Shown piece after piece: positions 1 to 7,629 of a DNA stretch of 45,571 nucleotides. The stretch covers positions 121,680-167,250 of the forward strand of contig NZ_KI912269.1 in the NCBI RefSeq assembly GCF_000242615.2. The letters run 5' to 3'. The notes under the pieces are model-generated. The model did not search any database and was not told the origin of the DNA. It saw only the letters and a list, made by a program, of their open reading frames with translations. The stretch comes from Holophaga foetida DSM 6591. Its GTDB lineage: Bacteria > Acidobacteriota > Holophagae > Holophagales > Holophagaceae. Position 1 is the first letter of the stretch, and each line of letters opens with the position of its first letter. The translations under genes were made by a program, and so were the position numbers.

Positions 1-46
1 ATAGCCCTCGCCCAACTCCCCCGCCGCTCCGGGCTTGTTCAACACC

Positions 47-111
47 GCATTTCATCGGTGGGGGCTCCGTCTACCTGAGGCAGCCTCGCCCACGCCCCAC
101 CGACGAAATGC
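47..111. repeat. Inverted repeat, ~18-bp arms
   Basis: Arms at 47-65 and 94-111 are complementary over about 18 bp with one mismatch. The loop is 28 nt and contains a smaller GAGGC/GCCTC pairing. There is no T-run on either strand, so this is not an obvious intrinsic terminator. It lies 37 bp from the REP-like element and may belong to the same compound repeat. Confidence 0.6.
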
Positions 112-147
112 TCACTGTTCACGTGCCTTCGCCGCCTGTCCCTCCCG

Positions 148-190
148 GAACGCGTGCGGCTTTGCCGCGCGCCCCCGCGGAGCGGGGCGG
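148..190. repeat. REP-like double hairpin, copy 1
   Basis: A 43-bp element made of two adjacent hairpins: GCGGC-TTT-GCCGC, then CCCCGC-GGA-GCGGGG. A second copy at 30549-30591 is identical except for two bases in the loop of the second hairpin. Conserved stems with a changed loop suggest a structured dispersed repeat. Confidence 0.65.
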
Positions 191-380
191 CCTGAGTGTC
201 CAGCCCGGTGGAGCGATATGGCACTGGCTGGCTTTCACATTCACCCTGGGGCAAAGCCATGGTCCGTTGGTAAGCCCTTGGTGAATTCTTGGTGTCTTCG
301 TGCTTGGTGGTGGAAGTGGCTTTTGAAGCTTTACGATTGATGGCAAACGGGTATTACATCGTAATACGCTTGTCATCCGA

Positions 381-1886
381 TTACTGCGAGACCCTGTTCC
401 CAGCCACAGGGAGAAGCACCTGGACCAGGGTGCCCCTGTCCAGCTCGCTGTCCAGGAGAACCGCCCCCTGGTGCCCGCGGATGATGCCCATGGCGGCCGG
501 CAGCCCCAGCCCCCGTCCGAAGAATTTGGTGGTGAAGAAGGGATCTAGGAGGCGGTTCTGGATCTCCGGGCTCATCCCGCAACCCGTATCCTCCACCTCC
601 AGCAGGACGTACCAGCCCTCCCGGGGCGTGGCCTCGATGAGACTCTTCGCCAGATCGTCACCTCTGAGGTAGCGCTCGTAGCAACGCACGTTCACGACCC
701 CGGACTGGGCGCCGATCGCCTCCACAGCGTTGGTCACGAGGGTGAGGGCGATCTGGAGGAGCTGGGAAGCGTCCCCCATCACCGGACGAAGGCGCTTCCG
801 TCCCTCCAGGATGAGCCGGACCTGGGGGGGAACCACCTCCCTCAGAAGGGACTCGTTCTCCTCCAGAAGAGAGCTCAGCTCCACAGGCTTGGAGCACGCA
901 GGACGGGTACCGGAACAGGCCAGCATCTGCCCTGTCAACCGGGTGGCCTTCTGGGCGGCGGCCATGCATCGCTCGATGGACCCTCGGCAGGGAGAGTCCT
1001 GGGGAAGCTGGAGCGTCAGCAGGTCAAGGTTTCCGACCATGGCCATCAGGAGGTTGTTGAAGTCGTGGGCAACCCCTCCCGCAAGGACACCGAGGCTCTC
1101 CAGCTTCTCCGACTGCATCAGACGCCTTTCCAGTTCAAGGCGACTGTGCTCGATCTGCTTACGCTCAGTGATGTCCGTAACGAAGACCTCCAAATGCGAG
1201 GGCTTTCCCTGCTCATCCAGGACCCCCTGGCCCTGTTCCCAGACCCACCTGCTTGTCCCATCCGCACACAGGATCGGGTACTCGGACTGGAAGGCGGTCC
1301 CGAGCATCAGAGCCTCCCTCCATTGAGCCCGGAGGGGCTCCCTGAAATCCGGGTGGGCCAGCTCGCCGAAACACTGATCCGAGGCGCCCACCCAGTCCCT
1401 TGGAAGATAGCCGGTGAGTTCCTGGAAGCGGCCATCAAGGTGCTCCAGGCGCCAGATCAGGTCCAGGTGGCACCGGTAGGCGAAACCCGGCAACTGCCCC
1501 ACCAGAGTGCGGAGGCGAGTCAGCTCCTCCAGGTGGCGCCCCCGGGGATGGGAGACATGGAGATGCTGGGCACGGAAGCGCCCATCCATCCAGGAAAGGA
1601 CCGCTGTCAGCCGCAGGAGGCGCTCCCTCCCCCTGGGAGTCCAGTTCTCCTTAAGGGTGCACAGCCCCCGAACCACGGCGGCCTGATCAGAGATCTGGGT
1701 CACATCGAGATGGTCGTGATCCAGGGAGACTGGGGAAGCGGAATGCCCCACCGGACAGCCCCACTCGCCCATGGGGGCATGGTCCACGAAATCCCACCCA
1801 TCCTCGGGATCCCTCCTGGAGAGATAGCCGTGGATGAAGTGGCCGAACCACCTGCGGATCTCCTGATCAGTCCACGTGTTACCCAT
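381..1886 (-). CDS. Cytoplasmic PAS sensor histidine kinase with NTF2-like N-terminus
   Basis: Soluble two-component sensor kinase of about 501 residues with no membrane segment. Numbering below is from a GTG two codons upstream (1892). Residues ~10-115 resemble SnoaL/NTF2-like sensory domains, with the typical ending of a strand pair plus an HLHVS motif. A PAS/PAC domain spans ~130-245 and ends in DITERK. The dimerisation helix carries H276 in AHDFNNLL, the phospho-acceptor. The ATPase domain has N388 (N box), a DTGCGM motif at 435-440 and GRGLGL near 459. No response regulator lies beside it, so it is an orphan kinase or signals to a distant partner. The ATG at 1886 follows a weak GGGTG. 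The kinase call is firm; the N-terminal fold is inference. Confidence 0.88.
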   Translation of the reverse strand: MGNTWTDQEIRRWFGHFIHGYLSRRDPEDGWDFVDHAPMGEWGCPVGHSASPVSLDHDHLDVTQISDQAAVVRGLCTLKENWTPRGRERLLRLTAVLSWMDGRFRAQHLHVSHPRGRHLEELTRLRTLVGQLPGFAYRCHLDLIWRLEHLDGRFQELTGYLPRDWVGASDQCFGELAHPDFREPLRAQWREALMLGTAFQSEYPILCADGTSRWVWEQGQGVLDEQGKPSHLEVFVTDITERKQIEHSRLELERRLMQSEKLESLGVLAGGVAHDFNNLLMAMVGNLDLLTLQLPQDSPCRGSIERCMAAAQKATRLTGQMLACSGTRPACSKPVELSSLLEENESLLREVVPPQVRLILEGRKRLRPVMGDASQLLQIALTLVTNAVEAIGAQSGVVNVRCYERYLRGDDLAKSLIEATPREGWYVLLEVEDTGCGMSPEIQNRLLDPFFTTKFFGRGLGLPAAMGIIRGHQGAVLLDSELDRGTLVQVLLPVAGNRVSQ

Positions 1887-1965
1887 GTTCACCCGCTGGG
1901 GGTTGGAAGTCTGGGTAGATTATGCAGCGGTGATCGACCGGAAACAATTATATTTTCAAATCAAG

Positions 1966-2631
1966 TCACTGGGAGGCTTTGTAGATATGCTCCAGCAGGA
2001 CCGTCTCTCGGGGCCCCACGGTGACGAACTCCTCGTCCCAGGGACCGGTCAGCAGTTTCTTGATATAGCGCAGCGAGCCGGGGATCACCTGCTGCTCAAG
2101 TTTCAGATCCTGGGCCACCACCTGGGTCTGACCCAGGAACTCCGGCATATCGTAGGCCCCGGTCTCGATAAGACCCAGGTATCGGTAATGCTGGAGCATG
2201 ACCTTGAAGGCCCGGTCGGCCCTCCCCTGCCCCATCCGCTCCACCGCCTCCCGGTATTCGGCCCAGATGTTCTTTTCGTACTTGAGCCACCCCTTGGTGA
2301 GGAAATAGGTGGCGCCATCCTGGGAGATCTCCTTGCGCTTCCGGTCGGAGCCGAGCATCAGGGTGATGCAGTCATCAGCCCGGGGAAAGACCATGCGGTA
2401 GTCCCCGGGTGTGACGCCGACAAAGCAGTTGCCGCAGATGCCGAAGGCCATGAGCACCAGGTCCACATCCGTGAGCCTGCTCAGCTCCTCCTGGATCCGC
2501 TTCTTCAGGCCACCGGGCTCCAGGTGCAGGCCGGATTCGATCCAGACCACGGGGTAGGTGCAGCCCACCTCCCCCATGGCCATGCGCAGTTCGTCCTGGA
2601 TGGTCTGGCAGGCGACAATGACAGTCTTCAT
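1966..2631 (-). CDS. DUF1638 domain protein
   Basis: 221-residue protein of the DUF1638 family. The opening VIVACQTIQDEL and the cysteine cluster GICGNC near residue 80 are typical of it. The biochemical role is not established. Members occur beside corrinoid-dependent or homocysteine methyltransferases, and here the start codon overlaps the stop of the upstream methyltransferase (shared ATGA), so the two are co-translated. The several conserved cysteines suggest metal or cofactor binding, which is inference. No corrinoid protein or reactivase is visible nearby. Confidence 0.82.
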   Translation of the reverse strand: MKTVIVACQTIQDELRMAMGEVGCTYPVVWIESGLHLEPGGLKKRIQEELSRLTDVDLVLMAFGICGNCFVGVTPGDYRMVFPRADDCITLMLGSDRKRKEISQDGATYFLTKGWLKYEKNIWAEYREAVERMGQGRADRAFKVMLQHYRYLGLIETGAYDMPEFLGQTQVVAQDLKLEQQVIPGSLRYIKKLLTGPWDEEFVTVGPRETVLLEHIYKASQ

Positions 2632-3497
2632 GCCTGGAAGCGCTCCGACAGGGCCTTGATGTAGGCAGGGCCGCTGCCGCAGCAGGAGCCCAACACCTGG
2701 GCCCCCAGCTCCACAAAGCTGGCGGCGGTTTCGGCAAAGTCCCGGGGCGTCACATCGTAGACGGTCTTGCCATCCACCACCCGGGGAAGCCCGGCGTTAG
2801 GCTTGGCGATCAGGACCGCTTCTGGGGCGCCTTCCTTCATCTGGCGCAGGGCGTTCGGCACCATCTCCAAGCCCTCGCCACAGTTCAGGCCGATGGCGGC
2901 AAGCCCCATGGGCCAGAGCTGCTGGGCCGCCATCTTGGCCCGAACCCCCATCATGGTGCGGGCATTCGCGTCGAAACTCATGGTGCAGAAGACCGGCAGG
3001 CCCGTGGTCAGGGCACCCTGGATCGCAGCCTTGATCTCGCTGAGTTCGGACATCGTCTCGATCCAAAGCAGGTCAACGCCGCCTTCGGCCAGGGCCGCAG
3101 CCTGCTCGGTGTAGACCTCCAGGGCCTCCTCGGCGCTCATGGGGCCGTAGGGCTTCAGCAGGGCACCGGTGGGTCCCATGTCGCCTGCCACATAGGCGCG
3201 GTCCCCCGCCGCCTCGCGCGCAAGGCGGGCCCCGGCCATGTTCAGTTCCCGCACCCGATCCCCCAGGCCGTGGCGAGCCAGGGTGGTGCGGTTTCCGCCG
3301 AAGGTGTTGGTCAGGAAGATGTTGGAACCGGCATCGATATACGCGCGGTAGAGGGCCAGGATCTCCTCAGGGCGCTCCACATTCCACAGCTCGGGGGCGC
3401 TGCCGGAAGGCAGTCCGGCGGCCATGAGCATGGTCCCCGTGGCGCCATCGGCGATCAACAGCTTTCCGGCTGCGAGGGCTTCCTTGATGTTCTCCAT
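2628..3497 (-). CDS. Homocysteine S-methyltransferase family protein
   Basis: 289-residue single-domain Zn methyltransferase of the homocysteine-binding TIM-barrel family (pfam S-methyl_trans). Visible marks are DGATGTML at 17-24, NTFGGNR at 64-70, and the zinc ligands C206 (GLNCGEG) and C272-C273 (GSCCGSG). It lacks the cobalamin and folate modules of MetH, so it is a stand-alone enzyme moving a methyl group from an S-methyl or corrinoid donor to homocysteine or another thiol. The ATG at 3497 follows a good AAGGAG site. A perfect 20-bp hairpin sits directly upstream of that site. It forms a two-gene operon with the DUF1638 gene. The exact methyl donor cannot be told from sequence. Confidence 0.88.
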   Translation of the reverse strand: MENIKEALAAGKLLIADGATGTMLMAAGLPSGSAPELWNVERPEEILALYRAYIDAGSNIFLTNTFGGNRTTLARHGLGDRVRELNMAGARLAREAAGDRAYVAGDMGPTGALLKPYGPMSAEEALEVYTEQAAALAEGGVDLLWIETMSELSEIKAAIQGALTTGLPVFCTMSFDANARTMMGVRAKMAAQQLWPMGLAAIGLNCGEGLEMVPNALRQMKEGAPEAVLIAKPNAGLPRVVDGKTVYDVTPRDFAETAASFVELGAQVLGSCCGSGPAYIKALSERFQA

Positions 3498-3511
3498 GGG
3501 GCTGCTCCTTC

Positions 3512-3555
3512 ATGAGAATTGAGGCTCTGGCGCAAGCCAGAGCCTCAATTCTCAT
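3512..3555. repeat. Perfect 20-bp stem-loop in the leader of the methyltransferase gene
   Basis: Two perfectly complementary 20-nt arms (3512-3531 and 3536-3555) are closed by a GCAA tetraloop. The ribosome-binding site of the downstream minus-strand gene begins within a few bases of the stem. No T-run follows on either strand. It may block read-through from the pentapeptide gene, protect a processed 5' end, or affect initiation. Confidence 0.7.
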
Positions 3556-3607
3556 CTAGATGGGGCGGACTGGATAGCCCGATGAAGAGAACAGACAATG
3601 ACCATGC

Positions 3608-4195
3608 CTAATAGACAACCTTGAGCCCCATGAGACCCGATAAATACGCAGCTTGGGACGGATCCACAATGGCTCCGCGAAGACTTTCGATGCCAACCCG
3701 CAGATCATCAATCTCAGAGCCCCGGAAGTCTGTTCCCTCCAGCTTTGCAAAGGACATCTGTGATTCTCTAAGGTTGCAGTTCTCAAAGACGACACCCCTT
3801 AGATCAGCGTCCTGGAAGTCGGCACCTCTCAAATTACAATTCACGAACCGGGACTTCTTGAACGCAGCCGAGCGGAAGTTGCTGAAGGATGCCTCACACG
3901 CCTGGAATACAGCCTCCTTCACATGCGCGCCCGATAGGTTCAAACCCGTGAGGCGACACTCATTGATTTTTATTTTATCAAGCCTAGCCCTCTCCCACGT
4001 AGCGTTGGCGACATCGCATTCATCCAGCTTCACCCTGGTCAGGTCAAGCCTCTGAAGACAGGTCCTCGCGAAGCTCGCCTTGATCAGATGACTCTTCGAG
4101 ATGGTCACCATGGTCACGTGCTGATCAGAGAAGTCAGCCCCTGTGACGTCAATCGACTCGTAGGTTCCCTCAGATTCCAACCGATCCATCAACAT
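3608..4195 (-). CDS. Pentapeptide repeat protein
   Basis: 195-residue protein built almost wholly of A(D/N)LXX-type pentapeptides, best seen at ~55-160 in runs such as CNLRGADFQDADLRGVVF. This predicts a right-handed quadrilateral beta-helix. Some members (Qnr, MfpA) mimic DNA and protect gyrase, but most have no known role, and nothing here identifies a target. No signal peptide or membrane segment is seen. The DNA is visibly more AT-rich than its neighbours, with T-rich stretches near 3960-3990, and it lies directly behind ftsL where cell-wall genes usually follow. Both suggest acquisition by transfer. The start is ambiguous between ATG 4195 and 4189; a G-run precedes both. Confidence 0.85.
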   Translation of the reverse strand: MLMDRLESEGTYESIDVTGADFSDQHVTMVTISKSHLIKASFARTCLQRLDLTRVKLDECDVANATWERARLDKIKINECRLTGLNLSGAHVKEAVFQACEASFSNFRSAAFKKSRFVNCNLRGADFQDADLRGVVFENCNLRESQMSFAKLEGTDFRGSEIDDLRVGIESLRGAIVDPSQAAYLSGLMGLKVVY

Positions 4196-4246
4196 CCCCC
4201 CGCTGAGATAGAAGGATAGGAAGAATCAGGTGTGCGCATCCCAGAT

Positions 4247-4618
4247 CTACTCGTCCGAGAACACGGGCCGCAGCTTGGCCAGCTTCTGATCTTTGGGCGT
4301 GAAGCCGCGGTGGATCAGGTAGCTCTGTTTCCGGGGCATCATGCCCACCTTCTCGGCAAAGACCTGGATCTCCTCGTCCTTCTGGTAATGGGAACGCTCC
4401 AGCAGGAGGTTGCGCTGCAGTTCCTCCTGCTTCTTGATCTCGGCCCGCACCTCGCTCATGGCATAGCTCAAGCGGGTGTGCTGGATCTTGAGGTACGCCA
4501 TGGAGGCCAGGGGCATGGCCACAGCCACCGCCAGGAGGAGCATGCGGAGCACGCCCTCCCCTTCCGGCTGGCGACTGGAGACGGAATAGCCCGGATGAAC
4601 GTGCAGCTTGTTGTTCAT
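4247..4618 (-). CDS. ftsL: FtsL-like cell division protein
   Basis: 123-residue bitopic protein. A short cytoplasmic tail is followed by one hydrophobic segment at ~24-44 and then a charged coiled-coil stretch (~45-90, rich in E/K/Q heptads). This is the build of FtsL, which with FtsB and FtsQ bridges early and late divisome proteins. FtsL sequences diverge strongly, so the call rests on topology, size and position. Its ATG overlaps the rsmH stop (ATGA), the usual mraZ-rsmH-ftsL order. The next dcw gene, normally ftsI, is absent; a pentapeptide-repeat gene follows instead. Confidence 0.78.
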   Translation of the reverse strand: MNNKLHVHPGYSVSSRQPEGEGVLRMLLLAVAVAMPLASMAYLKIQHTRLSYAMSEVRAEIKKQEELQRNLLLERSHYQKDEEIQVFAEKVGMMPRKQSYLIHRGFTPKDQKLAKLRPVFSDE

Positions 4619-5598
4619 GGCGTCCTCACAGATGCGGTTTCAGAAAGGCGCTCCGCGATCCGCAGGCGGGCGGATCGGGAGGGGGGATTGGCTTGCAGTT
4701 CAGCGTCACCGGCCTTCAGGCCATTGCCGTGGATCACCCGCACCTTCTCGGGTAGGACCTGGGGCGCGATGCGGCCTGGGCCGTCATAGACCCCCGCCAA
4801 GCGGCGGAAGGTGTGCTTGACGATGCGGTCTTCGAGGCTGTGGAAGGAGATGACCCCAAGGCGTCCGCCGGGGACCAGGGCTTCCACGGCCTGCTCGAGG
4901 GTGGCCTCCAGACGGCTCAGCTCGCCGTTCACGGCAATGCGGATCGCCTGGAAGGTACGGGTGGCGGGATCAATCTGCTTCTTCCGTTTGGCGATCTCCC
5001 GGGGGAGCACCTGGTAGATGGCCTGGGCCAGATCCAGGGTGGTGTGCAGGCGCCCCTCATTGAAGGCCCTGAGGATGGATCGAGCGATGGGCCGGGAGGC
5101 CCGCTCCTCGCCGTATTCATAAATGGCGTTGGCCAGGGTCTCATCGCTCTGCTCCGAGATCCACTGAAGGGCGGTCTCGCCGTGCTCGGGATCCATCCGC
5201 ATATCCAGGGGACCCTCCTCCATGAAGCTGAAACCCCGGGCCGGGGTCTTCAGGTGGAGATTCGAAACGCCCAGATCCATGAGGATGGCGTCGAAGCCAT
5301 TGGGAGCCTGAAGGGATCGCCAGGCCTCGAAGAGGGGATCCTCCCAGATCTCCTCGTGGGCCCCGGCCAGGATGCTGAAGCGGGCGTCCGAACCCAGGCG
5401 GGCCTGGGCCAGCTCCCGGGCGAAGGGGTCCCGATCCACACCGAGATAGCGCGTATCCGCATCACAACGGGCCAGGATGGCCTCGGCGTGCCCACCCAAC
5501 CCGAGGGTCAGATCCAGAACCCGGCCCCCCGGGGGGACAGGCAGGGACTCTAGCACTTCGTGCAGCAGCACAGGAACATGGATGGGGGTCGGCGTCAT
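4615..5598 (-). CDS. rsmH: 16S rRNA (cytosine1402-N4)-methyltransferase RsmH
   Basis: 327 residues, normal for RsmH (MraW). It methylates N4 of C1402 in 16S rRNA using S-adenosylmethionine. The N-terminus HVPVLLHEVLE leads into the SAM-binding loop DLTLGLGGHAEAIL (29-42). Further family signatures are DLGVSNLHL, ARGFSFMEEGPLDMRMD, RTFQAIRIAVNGEL and ISFHSLEDRIVKH. It begins 2 bp after the mraZ stop and overlaps ftsL by 4 bp, so the three genes form one transcription unit. Confidence 0.97.
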   Translation of the reverse strand: MTPTPIHVPVLLHEVLESLPVPPGGRVLDLTLGLGGHAEAILARCDADTRYLGVDRDPFARELAQARLGSDARFSILAGAHEEIWEDPLFEAWRSLQAPNGFDAILMDLGVSNLHLKTPARGFSFMEEGPLDMRMDPEHGETALQWISEQSDETLANAIYEYGEERASRPIARSILRAFNEGRLHTTLDLAQAIYQVLPREIAKRKKQIDPATRTFQAIRIAVNGELSRLEATLEQAVEALVPGGRLGVISFHSLEDRIVKHTFRRLAGVYDGPGRIAPQVLPEKVRVIHGNGLKAGDAELQANPPSRSARLRIAERLSETASVRTP

Positions 5599-5600
5599 GG

Positions 5601-6065
5601 TCAGATCCCCAGCTCAGCAAGCTGCGCGAAGTCGTCGGTGGTGAGGGGTTCGGCAGCCAGACGGCCCTGGAAGCGGGCGCGGCTCCAGATGGCCAGGTAG
5701 TCCATCTGTCCGAGAATGGCGACCTCGCCCGTGAGCTCGGCGGCCTCCCGGAGGATGCCGGGAATGACAAAGCGCCCCTGGGCATCGGGAGCCACTTCGC
5801 TGCCGAAGTAGGCCGTCACCTGGAGGAACTTCTGCTTGGCGGGGCTGGTGCTGGGGAGCTTGGCAAGGCGTTCCTCGATCTGTTCCCAGACGGGCATGGG
5901 GTAGAGGCGGGCGGATTGTCCATCGAAGGACGTGAGGTAGAAGGCGAAGGCTTCCCCACCCTCGCCCTTGGCGAAGGCCTCCAGATCGGCCTTGAAACCC
6001 GTGGGGAGCTTGAGACGGCCCTTTTCATCCACGGTGGCCGGGGAATTGCCGCGCAGTCGCAGCAC
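5601..6065 (-). CDS. mraZ: Transcriptional regulator MraZ
   Basis: 154 residues carrying the two SpoVT/AbrB-like MraZ repeats. The first has the VDEKGRLKLPTGFK motif (~12-25) and the second DAQGRFVIPGILRE (~103-116). MraZ forms ring oligomers and in several bacteria represses its own dcw operon by binding tandem repeats before the gene. Just such repeats are seen at 6114-6160. The start is GTG at 6065 (reading GTGCTGCGACTG), with AAAGGT about nine bases upstream. First gene of the mraZ-rsmH-ftsL unit. Confidence 0.95.
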   Translation of the reverse strand: MLRLRGNSPATVDEKGRLKLPTGFKADLEAFAKGEGGEAFAFYLTSFDGQSARLYPMPVWEQIEERLAKLPSTSPAKQKFLQVTAYFGSEVAPDAQGRFVIPGILREAAELTGEVAILGQMDYLAIWSRARFQGRLAAEPLTTDDFAQLAELGI

Positions 6066-6113
6066 CTCGGTGACCTTTCAAAAATCGGAAACGGAAAACC
6101 TCGTCACTTTGCC

Positions 6114-6160
6114 GACCACTTTGGTCCACTCAGCTCCAAAATTTGCCACTTGAATCCACT
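6114..6160 (-). promoter_or_regulatory. Candidate MraZ box: five repeats at 10-bp spacing
   Basis: On the minus strand five hexamers occur in exact 10-bp register: GTGGAT, GTGGCA, TTGGAG, GTGGAC and GTGGTC (plus-strand positions 6154, 6144, 6134, 6124, 6114). Four match GTGGNN. One repeat per helical turn, just before mraZ, fits the known arrangement of MraZ operators, which have direct TGGG- or GTGG-like repeats. The box lies about 50 bp upstream of the mraZ GTG. Confidence 0.8.
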
Positions 6161-6167
6161 CACAAGT

Positions 6168-6197
6168 TTAGGAACCCTTCGTGAGACCACAAGTCAA
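6168..6197 (-). promoter_or_regulatory. Putative promoter of mraZ-rsmH-ftsL
   Basis: On the minus strand a TTGACT -35-like box (6192-6197) is followed after 18 bp by TCCTAA (6168-6173). The predicted transcription start falls at the edge of the MraZ box, so bound MraZ would cover the start site. The -10 match is poor, so this is tentative. Confidence 0.4.
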
Positions 6198-6296
6198 AAC
6201 AAAAGCGAAACAAGGGCGAATACTGTGTGAATTTACAGCCTCTTTCCTGGCTTTCGCCCGGCGATCCCGAAAGAATAGAGGAACCCAGGAGCCCTG

Positions 6297-7622
6297 ATGC
6301 CCCGCACCCAGCACGAGCTTTCCCGCGCCCTCCCCAGCCCCTGGCTGGCCTTTCTCCTGGGGATTCTGGGCACGGGCCTGCTGGCCAAGGCGAGCGATCC
6401 CACCAATCAGGTCCTGGGCTGGCTCATGCTGCTGGGGGCCACCGGCTGGCTCTTTTGGGGTCAGCGGACATCCAGGATGCTCATCAAGCGGCTCCTGAGC
6501 GTCATCCCGGTGGAACGGAAGGATGAATCCCTTTTCCGGGAGGCTCCCAAGGTCTGGGCCGAACTGGAACGGGAGAACCGGGAGCTGCGGCTCCTGAACC
6601 TCCGGGAGGACCAGCTGCGGCGCACCATCCTGGCCAACCTGAAGGCCGGGGTGGTGGTGCTGGACAGCAACCGGGAAGTGCGCCTCTCCAACCGGGCCGC
6701 CCAGTCCCTCCTGGGCTCCTCCAGCCTCATCACCCTCGGCTCCCCCCTGGTGGGGGTCTTCCGGGAGCCCCTATGCCTTTCGAACCTCGCCAGGGCCTTC
6801 GCCGGTGAGGGAGCGGAGTGGGATCTGAAACGGAATCCCAAGATCCTCCGGGTCCGGGCCTTCCCCATTGACCTGGATCCGGGCGAGACCTACGGGGTGC
6901 TGGTGACCCTGGACGACATCACCCGCCAGGAGGCCCTCGAGACCACGCGGCAGAAGTTCATCTCCAATGCCAGCCACGAGTTGAAGACCCCGGCCACCAG
7001 CATCCGCATCGCCGCCGAGAACCTCCTGGAGGGTAATCTGGTGATCCCGGAGGGCGAGACGAGCCTGCGAATCATCATCCGCTCTGTGGAGCGCATGGCC
7101 ATGCTCCTCAATGACATCTCTGAGCTTTCCCAGATCGAGACCGGCGCCACGGCCCTGGAACCGGCTCCCATCCTCCTGGGGGGATTCCTGGAAGGTGTGC
7201 TGGAGGATGTCTCCTCCCAGGCCCAGGCCCGCCAGATCCGCCTCACCAGCCATCTGGAGGAGGGCCTGGAGGAGACGACCCTCATCACCGACCCCCATCG
7301 CCTCCACCAGCTCCTGGACAACCTCCTGAACAACGCCATCAAGTTCAGCCCAGAACAGGCTGAGGTGAAGCTTCTGGGCGCCCGGGACGGGGAGTGGGTC
7401 AGCCTTTCGGTGGTGGACCAGGGACCGGGCATCGCCGAAACAGAACAGAGCCGGATCTTCGAGCGATTCTACCGCTCCCCCCTCACCCGGGGGGTGCCGG
7501 GCACGGGCCTGGGCCTGGCCATCGTCAAGCACCTGGCCTCCCTCATGGGGGGCGAGATCTCCCTGAAGAGTTCCCTGGGTGCCGGTGCCACATTCACCCT
7601 GAGGCTCCCCCTGGCCGAATAG
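6297..7622 (+). CDS. Membrane PhoR-like sensor histidine kinase
   Basis: 441 residues. Two hydrophobic segments (~14-31 and ~38-56) form an N-terminal hairpin with almost no periplasmic loop. A coiled linker and a PAS-like domain (~105-210, ending in DDITRQE) follow. The HisKA helix has H227 in FISNASHELKTP. The HATPase domain has N346, DQGPGI at 374-379 and GTGLGL at 402-407. The overall plan is that of PhoR/WalK. ATG at 6297 follows AGGAG. It ends 7 bp before the debranching enzyme, so it is likely co-transcribed with the glycogen genes, although no response regulator is adjacent. The signal sensed is unknown. Confidence 0.92.
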   Translation: MPRTQHELSRALPSPWLAFLLGILGTGLLAKASDPTNQVLGWLMLLGATGWLFWGQRTSRMLIKRLLSVIPVERKDESLFREAPKVWAELERENRELRLLNLREDQLRRTILANLKAGVVVLDSNREVRLSNRAAQSLLGSSSLITLGSPLVGVFREPLCLSNLARAFAGEGAEWDLKRNPKILRVRAFPIDLDPGETYGVLVTLDDITRQEALETTRQKFISNASHELKTPATSIRIAAENLLEGNLVIPEGETSLRIIIRSVERMAMLLNDISELSQIETGATALEPAPILLGGFLEGVLEDVSSQAQARQIRLTSHLEEGLEETTLITDPHRLHQLLDNLLNNAIKFSPEQAEVKLLGARDGEWVSLSVVDQGPGIAETEQSRIFERFYRSPLTRGVPGTGLGLAIVKHLASLMGGEISLKSSLGAGATFTLRLPLAE

Positions 7623-7629
7623 GAATCCT

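Larger units (their letters stand above)
1..380. other. Non-coding repeat-rich intergenic region
   Basis: No reading frame here looks like a protein; the apparent ORFs are Arg/Pro/Gly-rich readings of GC-rich palindromes. It holds an inverted repeat (47-111) and a REP-like double hairpin (148-190). Positions 270-312 carry a run of CTTGGTG-like words. The only gene end nearby is the stop of the minus-strand kinase at 381. Confidence 0.6.
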
